DNA of 64,000 nucleotides from Parazoarcus communis SWub3 = DSM 12120 (lineage in GTDB: Bacteria; Pseudomonadota; Gammaproteobacteria; Burkholderiales; Rhodocyclaceae), in assembly GCF_003226565.1 (NCBI RefSeq), contig NZ_QKOE01000013.1:1-64000 (forward strand), written 5' to 3'. Position numbers and translations under genes: made by a program. Below the pieces are notes generated by a model. It was not told the DNA's origin. It did no database searches and saw only the letters and a program-made list of their open reading frames with translations. How positions within the stretch are numbered: the stretch's first letter is position 1; each line of letters starts with the position of its first letter. Positions 38,420 through 46,625 of this stretch are shown piece by piece.

Positions 38420-38997
38420 AGCCCAGTCAGCAGCGGAACAAAACCGCCACGCATGCCACCGAGCACCATCAGCACAATCTGCAACACCAGCAGCAGCACC
38501 AGTGGCGACAGATCAACGCCGGAAATGGTCGGCACGACACGGCGGAAGGGGCGCAGGAAAGGCGCCGCAAGGCTATGAAACACCGGCGCGGCAGGCGAGT
38601 GCGGACTGACCCAGGACAGCACCGCCGACACCAGCACCACGGCGAAGATCAGGTAGATGATCATCCGCAGCAACTCGATCAGCCCCAGGCCGAGCACCCC
38701 CAGCAAGACGCCACCGGCACCGCCGCCCAACGGCACGCCCCCGAAGGCAAGCTCGACCAGCACCAGCAAGGTCTGTAACAGCCACGCCGGCAGCAGGCTG
38801 GCCATGTCCAGACCAAACACGCCCGGCACCACGCGGCGCAGAGGCCGGACGGCCCAGTCGGTGGTGGTCACCACGAACTGGCCGATCTGGTTGCGGAACG
38901 ACACCCGCTGCCACTGCATGAAGAAACGCGCCAACAACATCAGCGTCAGGAAACCGACTGCGGTGCTGATGATCAGCAACAGGATCTGGGCAAGCAT
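38416..38997 (-). CDS. YggT family membrane protein
   Basis: 193 residues with two YggT repeats, each a hydrophobic helix pair: TAVGFLTLMLLARFFMQW... with PLRRVVPGVFGLD in the first half, and YLIFAVVLVSAVLSWVSPHSP with PFRRVVPTISGVDLSPLVLLLVLQ in the second. Inner-membrane protein of unclear function, often next to proC. Starts 6 bases after proC. Confidence 0.93.
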   Translation of the reverse strand: MLAQILLLIISTAVGFLTLMLLARFFMQWQRVSFRNQIGQFVVTTTDWAVRPLRRVVPGVFGLDMASLLPAWLLQTLLVLVELAFGGVPLGGGAGGVLLGVLGLGLIELLRMIIYLIFAVVLVSAVLSWVSPHSPAAPVFHSLAAPFLRPFRRVVPTISGVDLSPLVLLLVLQIVLMVLGGMRGGFVPLLTGL

Positions 38998-39003
38998 CGC
39001 TGA

Positions 39004-39825
39004 TCAGTCCTTGCCCAGTTCGTCGCCAAGCTCACGACCACGTGCCGTCGCCGCGGCCACCGCCCCCACTACGATGTCATGCCAGCCCGCAGCCGCCAAG
39101 TGTGCCAGCGCCGCCGCGGTGGTCCCGCCTTTGGAGGTGACGCGCTCGCGCAGCACTGCCGGCGGCTCATCCGAAGCCGCAGCCAGGCGCGCCGCACCGA
39201 GCACGGTATCGATCGCCAGCTTGCGCGCGGTGGCGGGCTCGAAGCCCTGTGCCAGCCCTGCTGCCTCAAGCGCCTCGATGAAATGGAAAACATAGGCCGG
39301 ACCGCTGCCCGACACGCCGGTGACTGCGTCCATCTTGCGCTCGTCGTCCAGCCACACGGTGCTGCCAACGGCAGCCAGCACGCGCTCGGCGAGGTCACGA
39401 CCCGCGACATCCACGGTCGGATCCGCAACCAGACCGGTGATACCGGCGCCGATCAGCGCCGGGGTGTTCGGCATGCATCGCACCAGACGTGAATAGGGCC
39501 GCTCGCCGCCGAGCCAGCGCCCGAGATCGGCCAATCGCAGTCCGGCCGCGATGCTGATCACAAGCTGCGTGGCCAGCCTGCCAGCCAAGGGCTGCAGGGC
39601 ACTCTTCATCTGCTGCGGCTTCACCGCCAGTACCAGCGCATCACACGCCAGTACCTGATCGTCGGGCGCCGCGCAGGCGCGAACACCAAAGCGCTGCTCG
39701 AGCCGCTCACGATTGGCCGCGTCCAGCTCCACCACCTGAATGTCACTGGCGGCAAAACCGCGCTCGACCATCCCCCCGATCAAGGCCGCGGCCATGTTGC
39801 CGCCCCCCAGAAAACTGATCTTCAT
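39004..39825 (-). CDS. proC: Pyrroline-5-carboxylate reductase
   Basis: Final step of proline biosynthesis, NAD(P)H-dependent. 273 residues. Rossmann start ISFLGGGNMAAALIGGM, LAVKPQQM, the RCMPNTPALIGAGITGL signature and the C-terminal dimerisation segment SGSGPAYVFHFIEALEAAG ... RERVTSKGGTTAAAL. Likely co-transcribed with yggT and yggU; yggS lies 51 bases upstream. Confidence 0.96.
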   Translation of the reverse strand: MKISFLGGGNMAAALIGGMVERGFAASDIQVVELDAANRERLEQRFGVRACAAPDDQVLACDALVLAVKPQQMKSALQPLAGRLATQLVISIAAGLRLADLGRWLGGERPYSRLVRCMPNTPALIGAGITGLVADPTVDVAGRDLAERVLAAVGSTVWLDDERKMDAVTGVSGSGPAYVFHFIEALEAAGLAQGFEPATARKLAIDTVLGAARLAAASDEPPAVLRERVTSKGGTTAAALAHLAAAGWHDIVVGAVAAATARGRELGDELGKD

Positions 39826-39876
39826 CTCGTAAGCACCCGAATCCGTTGTTGAAAATGTACTGCCGCGCGCATCCGC

Positions 39877-40566
39877 TCAAGGGCGGGCACGCTCGCCAAA
39901 AATGGCGGTGCCGACACGCACGATGGTCGCACCTTCCGCAATGGCCAGTTCGAGGTCGTCGGACATGCCCATCGACAAGGTATCAAGCACCAGTCCCCGA
40001 CCCATCAGTTCGTCTTTCAACTCGCGCAACAGGCCGAAGCGGCGGCGGAGCAGACCCGCATCCTCGCTCGGTTCAGGAATGCACATCAAACCGCGCAGGC
40101 ACAGTCGCGGCAAGGCTGCCACGGCCAGTGCAAGCGGTGCGAGTTCGGCAGGCTGCACGCCACTCTTGCTGTCTTCACCACTGACGTTGACCTGGATGCA
40201 CACCTGCAAGGGTGGCAGATGCGCATCGCGCTGGGCCGACAGACGCTCGGCAATCTTGAGCCGGTCGATGCCATGCACCCAGTCGAAGGAACCGGCCACC
40301 AGCCGCGTCTTGTTGCTTTGCAGGGGGCCGATGAAATGCCATTCGACGGCCAGATCGCGTAGCGCGGCGACCTTGTCCGCCCCCTCCTGCACGTAGTTCT
40401 CGCCAAATGCATGCTGCCCCGCCGCCGCCGCGGCGCGGACATCCTCTGCCGGCTTGGTCTTGCTCACCGCGAGCAGGCGCACCGACGCCGGGTCCCGCCC
40501 TGCAAGCCTCGCCGCTGCGGCAATGCGCGCGTTTACAGCTTGCAAGTTGGCGGAGATTGATGTCAT
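39877..40566 (-). CDS. YggS-family pyridoxal phosphate homeostasis protein
   Basis: PLP-binding TIM-barrel protein that balances vitamin B6 and amino acid pools. 229 residues from the ATG at 40566. PLP-lysine segment LLAVSKTKP, then [27 protein letters not shown] and the phosphate loop [29 protein letters not shown]. First gene of the yggS-proC-yggT-yggU group and divergent from pilT. Confidence 0.95.
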   Translation of the reverse strand: MTSISANLQAVNARIAAAARLAGRDPASVRLLAVSKTKPAEDVRAAAAAGQHAFGENYVQEGADKVAALRDLAVEWHFIGPLQSNKTRLVAGSFDWVHGIDRLKIAERLSAQRDAHLPPLQVCIQVNVSGEDSKSGVQPAELAPLALAVAALPRLCLRGLMCIPEPSEDAGLLRRRFGLLRELKDELMGRGLVLDTLSMGMSDDLELAIAEGATIVRVGTAIFGERARP

Positions 40567-40669
40567 ATTGGTCAGGGCTCCACGGTGGGAAACGATCCGC
40601 CGAAAGTATAGCACCGGCCTTCGCCCCATCCCGGCAGGCCGCCTTTCACGCCAAACTCGCGCTGACATC

Positions 40670-41713
40670 ATGGACATCACCGAACTGCTCGCCTTCGCGG
40701 TCAAGAACAAGGCTTCCGACCTTCACCTCTCGGCCGGGTTGCCGCCGATGATCCGGGTGCACGGCGACGTGCGCCGCATCAACCTGCCGCCAATGGAGCA
40801 CAAGGACGTTCACGCCATGGTGTACGACATCATGAACGACGGCCAGCGCAAACAATACGAAGAAACCTGGGAGTGCGACTTCTCCTTCGCCATTCCCAAC
40901 CTGGCGCGCTTCCGGGTCAATGCCTTCAACCAGAACCGCGGCGCTGGCGCAGTGTTCCGGACCATTCCTTCCAAGGTATTGACCCTGGAAGAACTCAACT
41001 GCCCGAAAATCTTCAAGGAAATCGCCGAACAGCCGCGCGGCATCGTGCTGGTTACCGGCCCCACCGGCTCGGGCAAGTCGACCACGCTGGCCGCCATGGT
41101 CGATTACATCAACGAGAACGAATACGGCCACATCCTTACTGTCGAGGATCCGATCGAGTTCGTTCATGAGTCCAAACGCTGCCTGATCAACCAGCGCGAA
41201 GTCCATCGCGACACCATGTCCTTCAACAACGCACTGCGTGCTTCGCTGCGTGAAGACCCGGACGTCATCCTGGTGGGCGAAATGCGCGACCTGGAAACCA
41301 TCCGTCTGGCGCTGACTGCTGCGGAAACCGGCCACCTGGTGTTCGGCACGCTGCATACCTCATCGGCCGCCAAGACCATCGACCGTATCGTCGACGTGTT
41401 CCCCGCCGCCGAAAAGGATATGGTGCGCTCGATGCTGTCCGAATCGCTGCGCGCAGTGATCTCGCAAACCCTGCTCAAGACCAAGGACGGCTCCGGGCGC
41501 GTCGCCGCACACGAGATCATGATCGGCACCCCGGCCATCCGCAACCTGATCCGCGAGAACAAGATCGCGCAGATGTACTCCGCAATCCAGACCGGCCAGA
41601 ATGTCGGCATGCAGACGCTCGATCAGTGTCTGGCCGACCTGGTCAGGCGTAACATCGTCTCTGCGGCAGAAGCCAAGGTCCGGGCGCAGAACAAGGACAA
41701 CTTCAACGCCTGA
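40670..41713 (+). CDS. pilT: Type IV pilus twitching motility ATPase PilT
   Basis: Hexameric retraction motor for type IV pili. 347 residues from the ATG at 40670 ([23 protein letters not shown]). Walker [11 protein letters not shown], the Asp-box region TVEDPIEF, Walker [13 protein letters not shown] and the His box [10 protein letters not shown]. The C-terminal [10 protein letters not shown] segment is the PilT retraction motif. A TATAGC hexamer at 40607-40612 may be a -10. Followed by pilU. Confidence 0.97.
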   Translation: MDITELLAFAVKNKASDLHLSAGLPPMIRVHGDVRRINLPPMEHKDVHAMVYDIMNDGQRKQYEETWECDFSFAIPNLARFRVNAFNQNRGAGAVFRTIPSKVLTLEELNCPKIFKEIAEQPRGIVLVTGPTGSGKSTTLAAMVDYINENEYGHILTVEDPIEFVHESKRCLINQREVHRDTMSFNNALRASLREDPDVILVGEMRDLETIRLALTAAETGHLVFGTLHTSSAAKTIDRIVDVFPAAEKDMVRSMLSESLRAVISQTLLKTKDGSGRVAAHEIMIGTPAIRNLIRENKIAQMYSAIQTGQNVGMQTLDQCLADLVRRNIVSAAEAKVRAQNKDNFNA

Positions 41714-41764
41714 CCGGGCACGGCGCACGGCAGGCTCAGGGACAGGACAACAATAACCTCAGAC

Positions 41765-41785
41765 GCCACATGTGCGACATGTGGC
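41765..41785 (+). repeat. Perfect inverted repeat in the pilT-pilU gap
   Basis: GCCACATGT-GCG-ACATGTGGC: 9-bp arms and a 3-base loop, ending 16 bases before the pilU ATG. It could form a stable mRNA hairpin or be a protein-binding palindrome. No T-tract follows. Confidence 0.6.
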
Positions 41786-41801
41786 CGGGCGGGAGCGGAA
41801 A

Positions 41802-42935
41802 ATGGAACGCGATCAGGCACTCAAGTTCATGAACGACCTGCTGCGCTTGATGCTGCAGAAGAACGGGTCCGACCTTTTCATCAATGCTGGTTTTCCGCCC
41901 GCGATCAAGATCGACGGCCGCATCGTGCCGCAGTCGAACCAGGCACTGTCGCCGGTACATACCGCCGAGCTGGCACGCGCGATCATGAACGACCGCCAGG
42001 CCGCCGAGTTCGAAGCCACCAAGGAATGCAACTTCGCCATCTCGCCGGCCGGCATCGGGCGCTTCCGCGCCAATGCCTACATCCAGCAGGGCCGGGTCGG
42101 CCTGGTACTGCGAACCATCGCGCTGAAGATCCCGACCTTCGACGAGCTCGGCCTGCCCGCCGTGCTGCGCGACATCGCCATGGCCAAACGCGGCCTGGTG
42201 ATCTTCGTTGGCGGCACCGGTACCGGCAAGACGACCTCGCTCGCAGCGATGGTGGATTACCGTAACGAGCACAGCTACGGTCACATCATCACCGTCGAAG
42301 ACCCGATCGAATACGTTCACCAGCACAAGAACTGCATCGTGTCCCAGCGCGAAGTCGGCATCGACACCGAGAACTGGGAGGCTGCGCTCAAGAACACGCT
42401 ACGCCAGGCACCCGACGTCATCCTGATGGGTGAAATCCGCGACCGCGAAACCATGGACTATGCGATCGCCTTTGCCGAAACCGGCCACCTCTGCCTGGCC
42501 ACACTGCACGCCAACAGCGCGAACCAGGCGATCGACCGAATCATCAACTTCTTCCCGGAAGATCGCCGTTCGCAATTGCTGATGGACCTGTCGCTGAACC
42601 TGCGCTCGATGATCTCGCAGCGCCTGCTACCGATGAAGGACCGCAAGGGCCGTATTCCGGCTGTCGAAATCCTGCTCAATTCTCCGCTGATCTCCGACCT
42701 GATCTTCAAGGGCGAAGTGCCGGGCATCAAGGACATCATGAAGCGCTCGCGCGAACTGGGCATGCAGACCTTCGACCAGGCCCTGTTCGACCTCTACGAG
42801 GCAGAGCTGATCACCTACGAGGACGCGCTGCGCAACGCCGACTCGGTCAACGACCTGCGTCTGCAGATCAAGCTCAACAGCAAGCATTCCGACAAGGACA
42901 TGTCGGCCGGCATCAAGAACCTCGACATCGTCTGA
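41802..42935 (+). CDS. pilU: Type IV pilus ATPase PilU
   Basis: PilT-dependent retraction ATPase. 377 residues from the ATG at 41802 (MERDQALKFMND), preceded by GGGAGCGG. A GTG at 41772 is open, but it falls inside the inverted repeat. Walker A GGTGTGKTTS, TVEDPIEYVHQHKNCIVSQREVG, Walker B ILMGEIRDRETM and the His box GHLCLATLHANS. Confidence 0.96.
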   Translation: MERDQALKFMNDLLRLMLQKNGSDLFINAGFPPAIKIDGRIVPQSNQALSPVHTAELARAIMNDRQAAEFEATKECNFAISPAGIGRFRANAYIQQGRVGLVLRTIALKIPTFDELGLPAVLRDIAMAKRGLVIFVGGTGTGKTTSLAAMVDYRNEHSYGHIITVEDPIEYVHQHKNCIVSQREVGIDTENWEAALKNTLRQAPDVILMGEIRDRETMDYAIAFAETGHLCLATLHANSANQAIDRIINFFPEDRRSQLLMDLSLNLRSMISQRLLPMKDRKGRIPAVEILLNSPLISDLIFKGEVPGIKDIMKRSRELGMQTFDQALFDLYEAELITYEDALRNADSVNDLRLQIKLNSKHSDKDMSAGIKNLDIV

Positions 42936-43037
42936 GCACCGGCAAGACGCCGTCGTCGCGAGCGGCCATATCGCAACCGACCCGCGCAGCAGACTCATTC
43001 ACCCGCGCGGAGCACCTCCCCGAAGGCGGTCGCCACT

Positions 43038-44204
43038 TCAGCTGGCTGTGGAATCGCGCGGCTTGTCGCGATTGCTGCCGGCAATCACCTTGTACTCGAA
43101 CAGCCGGCACTCCAGCGCACCATTGAACAAGGGCGTGCGCTTGCTCGCCTTCAAGCCGATCAGCTTGGCCAGACTCATGTCACCGCTGAAGAAGTAGCAG
43201 CGCCAGCCTGCCCAGTGCTTCTTGAGTGCATCCCCCAGGCGGGGATAGAACGCGGCCAGTTCTTCCGTCTCGCCAATTCGCACGCCATAGGGGGGATTGG
43301 TGACCAACACGCCGTTCGCCGCTGGCGGCTGACGATCCAGCAGATCGGCGCGGTCCAGCGTAACGCACGCCGCCAGCCCGGCAGCGCTCAGATTCTCACG
43401 CGTGCGACGAACCTGATCGCCGACCACGTCCGAACCGAAGATCGCCAGCGGCGCAGCCGGCTTGCGGCGCGCCTCGGCCGCCTTGCGCACCGAGGCCCAC
43501 GCCGCGGCATCAAAATGCTTGAACACCTCGAAGCCAAAGTGCCGTCCCAGACCAGGGGCAATATCCAGCGCCATCTGGGCGGCTTCGATCAGGAAAGTCC
43601 CACTGCCGCACATTGGGTCAATCAGCGCCTCACCCGGCTGCCAGCCGGTCAGCTTGAGAATGCCGGCCGCGATGTTCTCCTTCAACGGCGCCTGCACGGC
43701 AGCAGACTTGAAGCCGCGCTTGTAAAGTGGCTCACCCGAAGTATCGAGATACAGGGTGACCATGTCGCGTGTCAGGAAAGCCTGGATACGAACCGCCGGG
43801 TTGGCGGTATCGACATTGGGCCGGCTACCGATCACGGTACGGAAGTGATCACAGACCGCATCCTTGATGCGCAGGGTGATGAACTCCAGGCTCTTCAGCG
43901 GCGACTGCTGGGCAGTGACGAACACCCGGATACTGTCATCCGGGGTGAACCACTTGGCCCAGGTCACGCTGTAGGCCAGTTTGTAGATGTCGATCTCACC
44001 CTGATAACGCCCCCGCGCCACCCGCCACAACACCCGGGTCGCCAACCGGCTCTCCAGATTGGCGCGATAGCAGGCAGTCCAGTCACCCGTCCACATCACC
44101 CCACCATGCACCGCCTCCGCACTGGCCGCCCCCAGCCCACGAAGCTCGTCGACAAGCAGGGTTTCCAGACCGCGCGGGCAGGGGGAGAAGAAGGATTCGG
44201 CCAT
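43038..44204 (-). CDS. THUMP-domain rRNA methyltransferase (RlmL type)
   Basis: 388 residues. N-terminal ferredoxin-like and THUMP regions (FFSPCPRGLETLLVDELRGLGA through about residue 155) precede a methyltransferase domain with IDPMCGSGTFLIEAAQMA and the catalytic NPPYG (VLVTNPPYGVRIGE). This matches the RlmL half of E. coli RlmKL, which makes m2G2445 in 23S rRNA; the RlmK half is absent, as usual in many betaproteobacteria. Monocistronic, convergent with pilU. Confidence 0.9.
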   Translation of the reverse strand: MAESFFSPCPRGLETLLVDELRGLGAASAEAVHGGVMWTGDWTACYRANLESRLATRVLWRVARGRYQGEIDIYKLAYSVTWAKWFTPDDSIRVFVTAQQSPLKSLEFITLRIKDAVCDHFRTVIGSRPNVDTANPAVRIQAFLTRDMVTLYLDTSGEPLYKRGFKSAAVQAPLKENIAAGILKLTGWQPGEALIDPMCGSGTFLIEAAQMALDIAPGLGRHFGFEVFKHFDAAAWASVRKAAEARRKPAAPLAIFGSDVVGDQVRRTRENLSAAGLAACVTLDRADLLDRQPPAANGVLVTNPPYGVRIGETEELAAFYPRLGDALKKHWAGWRCYFFSGDMSLAKLIGLKASKRTPLFNGALECRLFEYKVIAGSNRDKPRDSTAS

Positions 44205-44388
44205 GAGGGCTCCACTGAAAAATCGGAATAAGCGCGGATTGTAGCTCGACCCTCTGCTCCAGCCTGCTTGACCTCACAGAATCCGGTCGAGCACATGCAG
44301 GCGTTACCCGACCGGACGCCGTCATCGCTGAGGCGTCGTCGTCGGCAGCCACAGCCACCGTCCCCGGTCCAAGGTGGGTGGAAATACC

Positions 44389-44420
44389 AAAAAAGAGCCC
44401 CGCCGATGCTGCTGGCGGGG
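44389..44420 (-). terminator. Rho-independent terminator of the formate dehydrogenase operon
   Basis: Stem CCCCGCC / GGCGGGG (44398-44404, 44414-44420) with a 9-base loop. On the minus strand it is followed by six T (44389-44394). It lies 74 bases after the last small gene. The remainder of the gap to the RlmL-type gene (44205-44388) shows no further gene. Confidence 0.88.
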
Positions 44421-44494
44421 ACTCGAATCGCCCGGGCTCAAGTGAGGGAGGGAGGAATGACGAACCCGGACGTGGGGCAATCGACAAGGCGGGC

Positions 44495-44710
44495 TTACTT
44501 GCCCGCCTTGGCCTTCCAGGCCGCCGCGACGCGATCCTGGGCGGCGGACAGCTGCTCGGCGGCCAGTTTGCTGGCCTCCGCAGCCTTGGCTTTGGCTTCT
44601 TCCGCCTTGGCCTTGGCTTCTTCCGAGGGTGGGGGCAGCTTGGCCAAGGCCGAACCGCCGGCCAAGGCCAGGGTGATGGCGACAACTGCAGACTTCAACA
44701 GCGTGTTCAT
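44495..44710 (-). CDS. Small exported Ala/Lys-rich helical protein of the formate dehydrogenase operon
   Basis: 71 residues. A signal peptide (MNTLLKSAVVAITLALAGGSALA) is followed by a mature chain of about 48 residues, almost all Ala, Lys, Glu and Gln (SEEAKAKAEEAKAKAAEAS...). It is predicted as one long periplasmic amphipathic helix. The ATG overlaps the fdhC stop (ATGA), so translation is coupled to the cytochrome subunit, and the operon terminator follows. No enzymatic motif. A structural or assembly role is inference only. Confidence 0.75.
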   Translation of the reverse strand: MNTLLKSAVVAITLALAGGSALAKLPPPSEEAKAKAEEAKAKAAEASKLAAEQLSAAQDRVAAAWKAKAGK

Positions 44711-45741
44711 GTACGTGCTCCCGTCACTGAATCCTGAGGATGACCGGACTTCCCGGCCTTGACGTCGTGGTACCAGTATTCGTGGTGCTCCTTGGCCCAG
44801 GTCTCATCCACATAGCCGGTCTTCATCGACTGATAAGCGCCTTCGACGCCGATCGTACCCATGTAGATATGACCGCAGGCAAGCGCCAGCAGCACGATGG
44901 CGCCGACCGCGTGCACAATGTTGGCCAACTGCATGTCGGCACGGGTCCAGCCGAAGTTGGGGAAATCCAGCACCAACCCGGAAATCGCCACGGTCAGGCC
45001 CAGGAAGGTCACCCCCAGCCAGAACCAGGTCTTCTCGCCGAAGTTGAAGCGACTGGAAGGCACGTGGTCACCGCCCAGCAAGCCCCCTGCGCGCTTGATC
45101 CAGATCGCATCGCAGGCCTGCCACACGTTGTCGCGCAGGAAGGCGAGGATCATCAACACGATGAAACCGGCAAACACCGGTCCCACGTAGTTGTGGATCA
45201 GCTTGCCCACGGTCAGCAACCCGGCCAGGAAAGCCGGACCGAAGATCGGTGCCAGCACATGCTTGCCAAACAGGATGGCAAGGCCGGTCACCGCCAGCAG
45301 CAGGAAGGTGATCGCCGTCCCCCAGTGCACGAAGCGCTCGAAGCCGGAAAAGCGCTTCATCTTGCGCCCGGTCGGCTTGTCGTGCAGCTTCATCGTGCCC
45401 TTGACCAGCCAGAACAGCAGGATGGCCGCCGGCACCACGATCAGCAGCACACCGCCGTACTGGGTGATCGGCCCATTGCGCCACTGCCGCCAGGTGTTGC
45501 CCTCGCTCTGGATCAACACACCGGCTTCTGGTCCGCGCGTCACCGTGAAATGCTCCTGGCCGGAACGCACCTCGCGCCACACCGGCGCATTGTTGAGCGG
45601 CTGCGACTGCTGGCGCGCGGCCTGCTCCGCCGCAGCATCAGCCGCCGCATGCACCGGCGCAAACGCCGCCAGCACTGCCGTCATCCAGCACAGCAATGCC
45701 AGCCGCAGCGCGCTGCCGCGCCGCATGAAGAATGTCTTCAT
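44707..45741 (-). CDS. fdhC: Formate dehydrogenase gamma subunit (cytochrome b556)
   Basis: Membrane anchor that passes electrons from the FeS subunit to quinones through haem b. 344 residues from the ATG at 45741; the GAGGAGG just before it is a strong Shine-Dalgarno, which argues against the GTG at 45756. A signal-like hydrophobic start (to about residue 35) and a periplasmic segment are followed by about five membrane helices with candidate haem His in RFVHWGTA and ACGHIYMG. Family FdnI/FdoI/FdhC. Confidence 0.92.
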   Translation of the reverse strand: MKTFFMRRGSALRLALLCWMTAVLAAFAPVHAAADAAAEQAARQQSQPLNNAPVWREVRSGQEHFTVTRGPEAGVLIQSEGNTWRQWRNGPITQYGGVLLIVVPAAILLFWLVKGTMKLHDKPTGRKMKRFSGFERFVHWGTAITFLLLAVTGLAILFGKHVLAPIFGPAFLAGLLTVGKLIHNYVGPVFAGFIVLMILAFLRDNVWQACDAIWIKRAGGLLGGDHVPSSRFNFGEKTWFWLGVTFLGLTVAISGLVLDFPNFGWTRADMQLANIVHAVGAIVLLALACGHIYMGTIGVEGAYQSMKTGYVDETWAKEHHEYWYHDVKAGKSGHPQDSVTGART

Positions 45742-45752
45742 GGCAAGCCTCC

Positions 45753-45980
45753 TCACTGGATGCGGTTGTATTCGTGCTGGTTGCGGGCACGGTTCTTCAC
45801 CGCCTTCTCCCAGGCCGCCTTGTCACCCTTGAAGGTCGGGTTGTCCCAGGGCTGGGCATCCGCCTTGCCCTGGTACTTGCCTTGTTCGTAGGTGGTGACC
45901 TGCGGCACCTCACCGCAAGCCGACAGGCCAATGCTGCCCGCCACGAGCACCAGAACGGAGATCAGGGATTTCGCCTTCAT
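45753..45980 (-). CDS. Small lipoprotein of the formate dehydrogenase cluster
   Basis: 75 residues with a lipobox (VAGSIGLSAC; lipidated Cys near residue 22) and a short charged mature part (YEQGKYQGKADAQPWDN ... KNRARNQHEYNRIQ). The start overlaps the fdhB stop (ATGA). Small proteins of this kind occur between fdhB and fdhC in related bacteria. Role unknown, probably in complex assembly or stability. Confidence 0.82.
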   Translation of the reverse strand: MKAKSLISVLVLVAGSIGLSACGEVPQVTTYEQGKYQGKADAQPWDNPTFKGDKAAWEKAVKNRARNQHEYNRIQ

Positions 45981-46609
45981 TTCTGCCCCTCCCGCTCGCG
46001 CTTCTGCTCGCGCTGCTGATCACCACTGCCGTAAGCGGTCATCCAGCCCCAGGCCTCCAGGCCCTTGCCACGGCGCAGCACGCGGTCGCGGAAGATGTCG
46101 GACACGGTGGACGAATCGCCTGCCAGCAGGGCCTTGGTCGAACACATTTCGGCACAGGCGGGGAGCTTGCCTTCCGCGATGCGGTTCGAGCCGTACTTCT
46201 CGTACTCGGCCTTGGAGCCGGTTTCCTCCGGACCACCGGCGCAGAAGGTGCACTTGTCCATCTTGCCGCGATCACCGAAAGCAGCAGGGCCATTGGGGAA
46301 CTGCGGCGCGCCGAACGGACAGGCAAAGAAGCAGTAGCCGCAGCCGATGCACAGGTCCTTGTCGTGCAACACCACGCCTTCTTCGGTCTTGTAGAAGCAG
46401 TTGGTCGGACACACCGCCATGCAGGGCGCGTCCGAACAGTGCATGCACGCCACCGAGATCGAGCGCTCGCCCGGCACACCGTCGTTCATGGTGACGACAC
46501 GGCGGCGGTTCACCCCCCAGGGCACTTCGTTTTCGTTCTTGCAGGCGGTGACGCAGCCGTTGCACTCGATGCAGCGCTCGGCGTCACACAGGAATTTCAT
46601 GCGTCCCAT
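45977..46609 (-). CDS. fdhB: Formate dehydrogenase beta subunit, 4Fe-4S protein
   Basis: 210-residue electron-transfer subunit. Four cysteine motifs: CIECNGCVTACKNE, CMHCSDAPCMAVCPT, CIGCGYCFFACPFG and CTFCAG with CAEMC near the C-terminus, typical of FdnH/FdxH-type four-cluster proteins. No C-terminal membrane helix is evident. The ATG follows a strong AAGGAG site, 16 bases after the fdhA stop. Confidence 0.95.
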   Translation of the reverse strand: MGRMKFLCDAERCIECNGCVTACKNENEVPWGVNRRRVVTMNDGVPGERSISVACMHCSDAPCMAVCPTNCFYKTEEGVVLHDKDLCIGCGYCFFACPFGAPQFPNGPAAFGDRGKMDKCTFCAGGPEETGSKAEYEKYGSNRIAEGKLPACAEMCSTKALLAGDSSTVSDIFRDRVLRRGKGLEAWGWMTAYGSGDQQREQKREREGQK

Positions 46610-46625
46610 ATTTTTCTCCTTCCCC

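Noticed and set aside
41714-41801. GTG start for pilU at 41772
   Set aside because: It would place the start inside the inverted repeat; the ATG at 41802 has a better ribosome site and the normal PilU N-terminus.
44205-44388. Possible gene between the RlmL-type gene and the FDH terminator
   Set aside because: Short frames only, with no ribosome site or motif.
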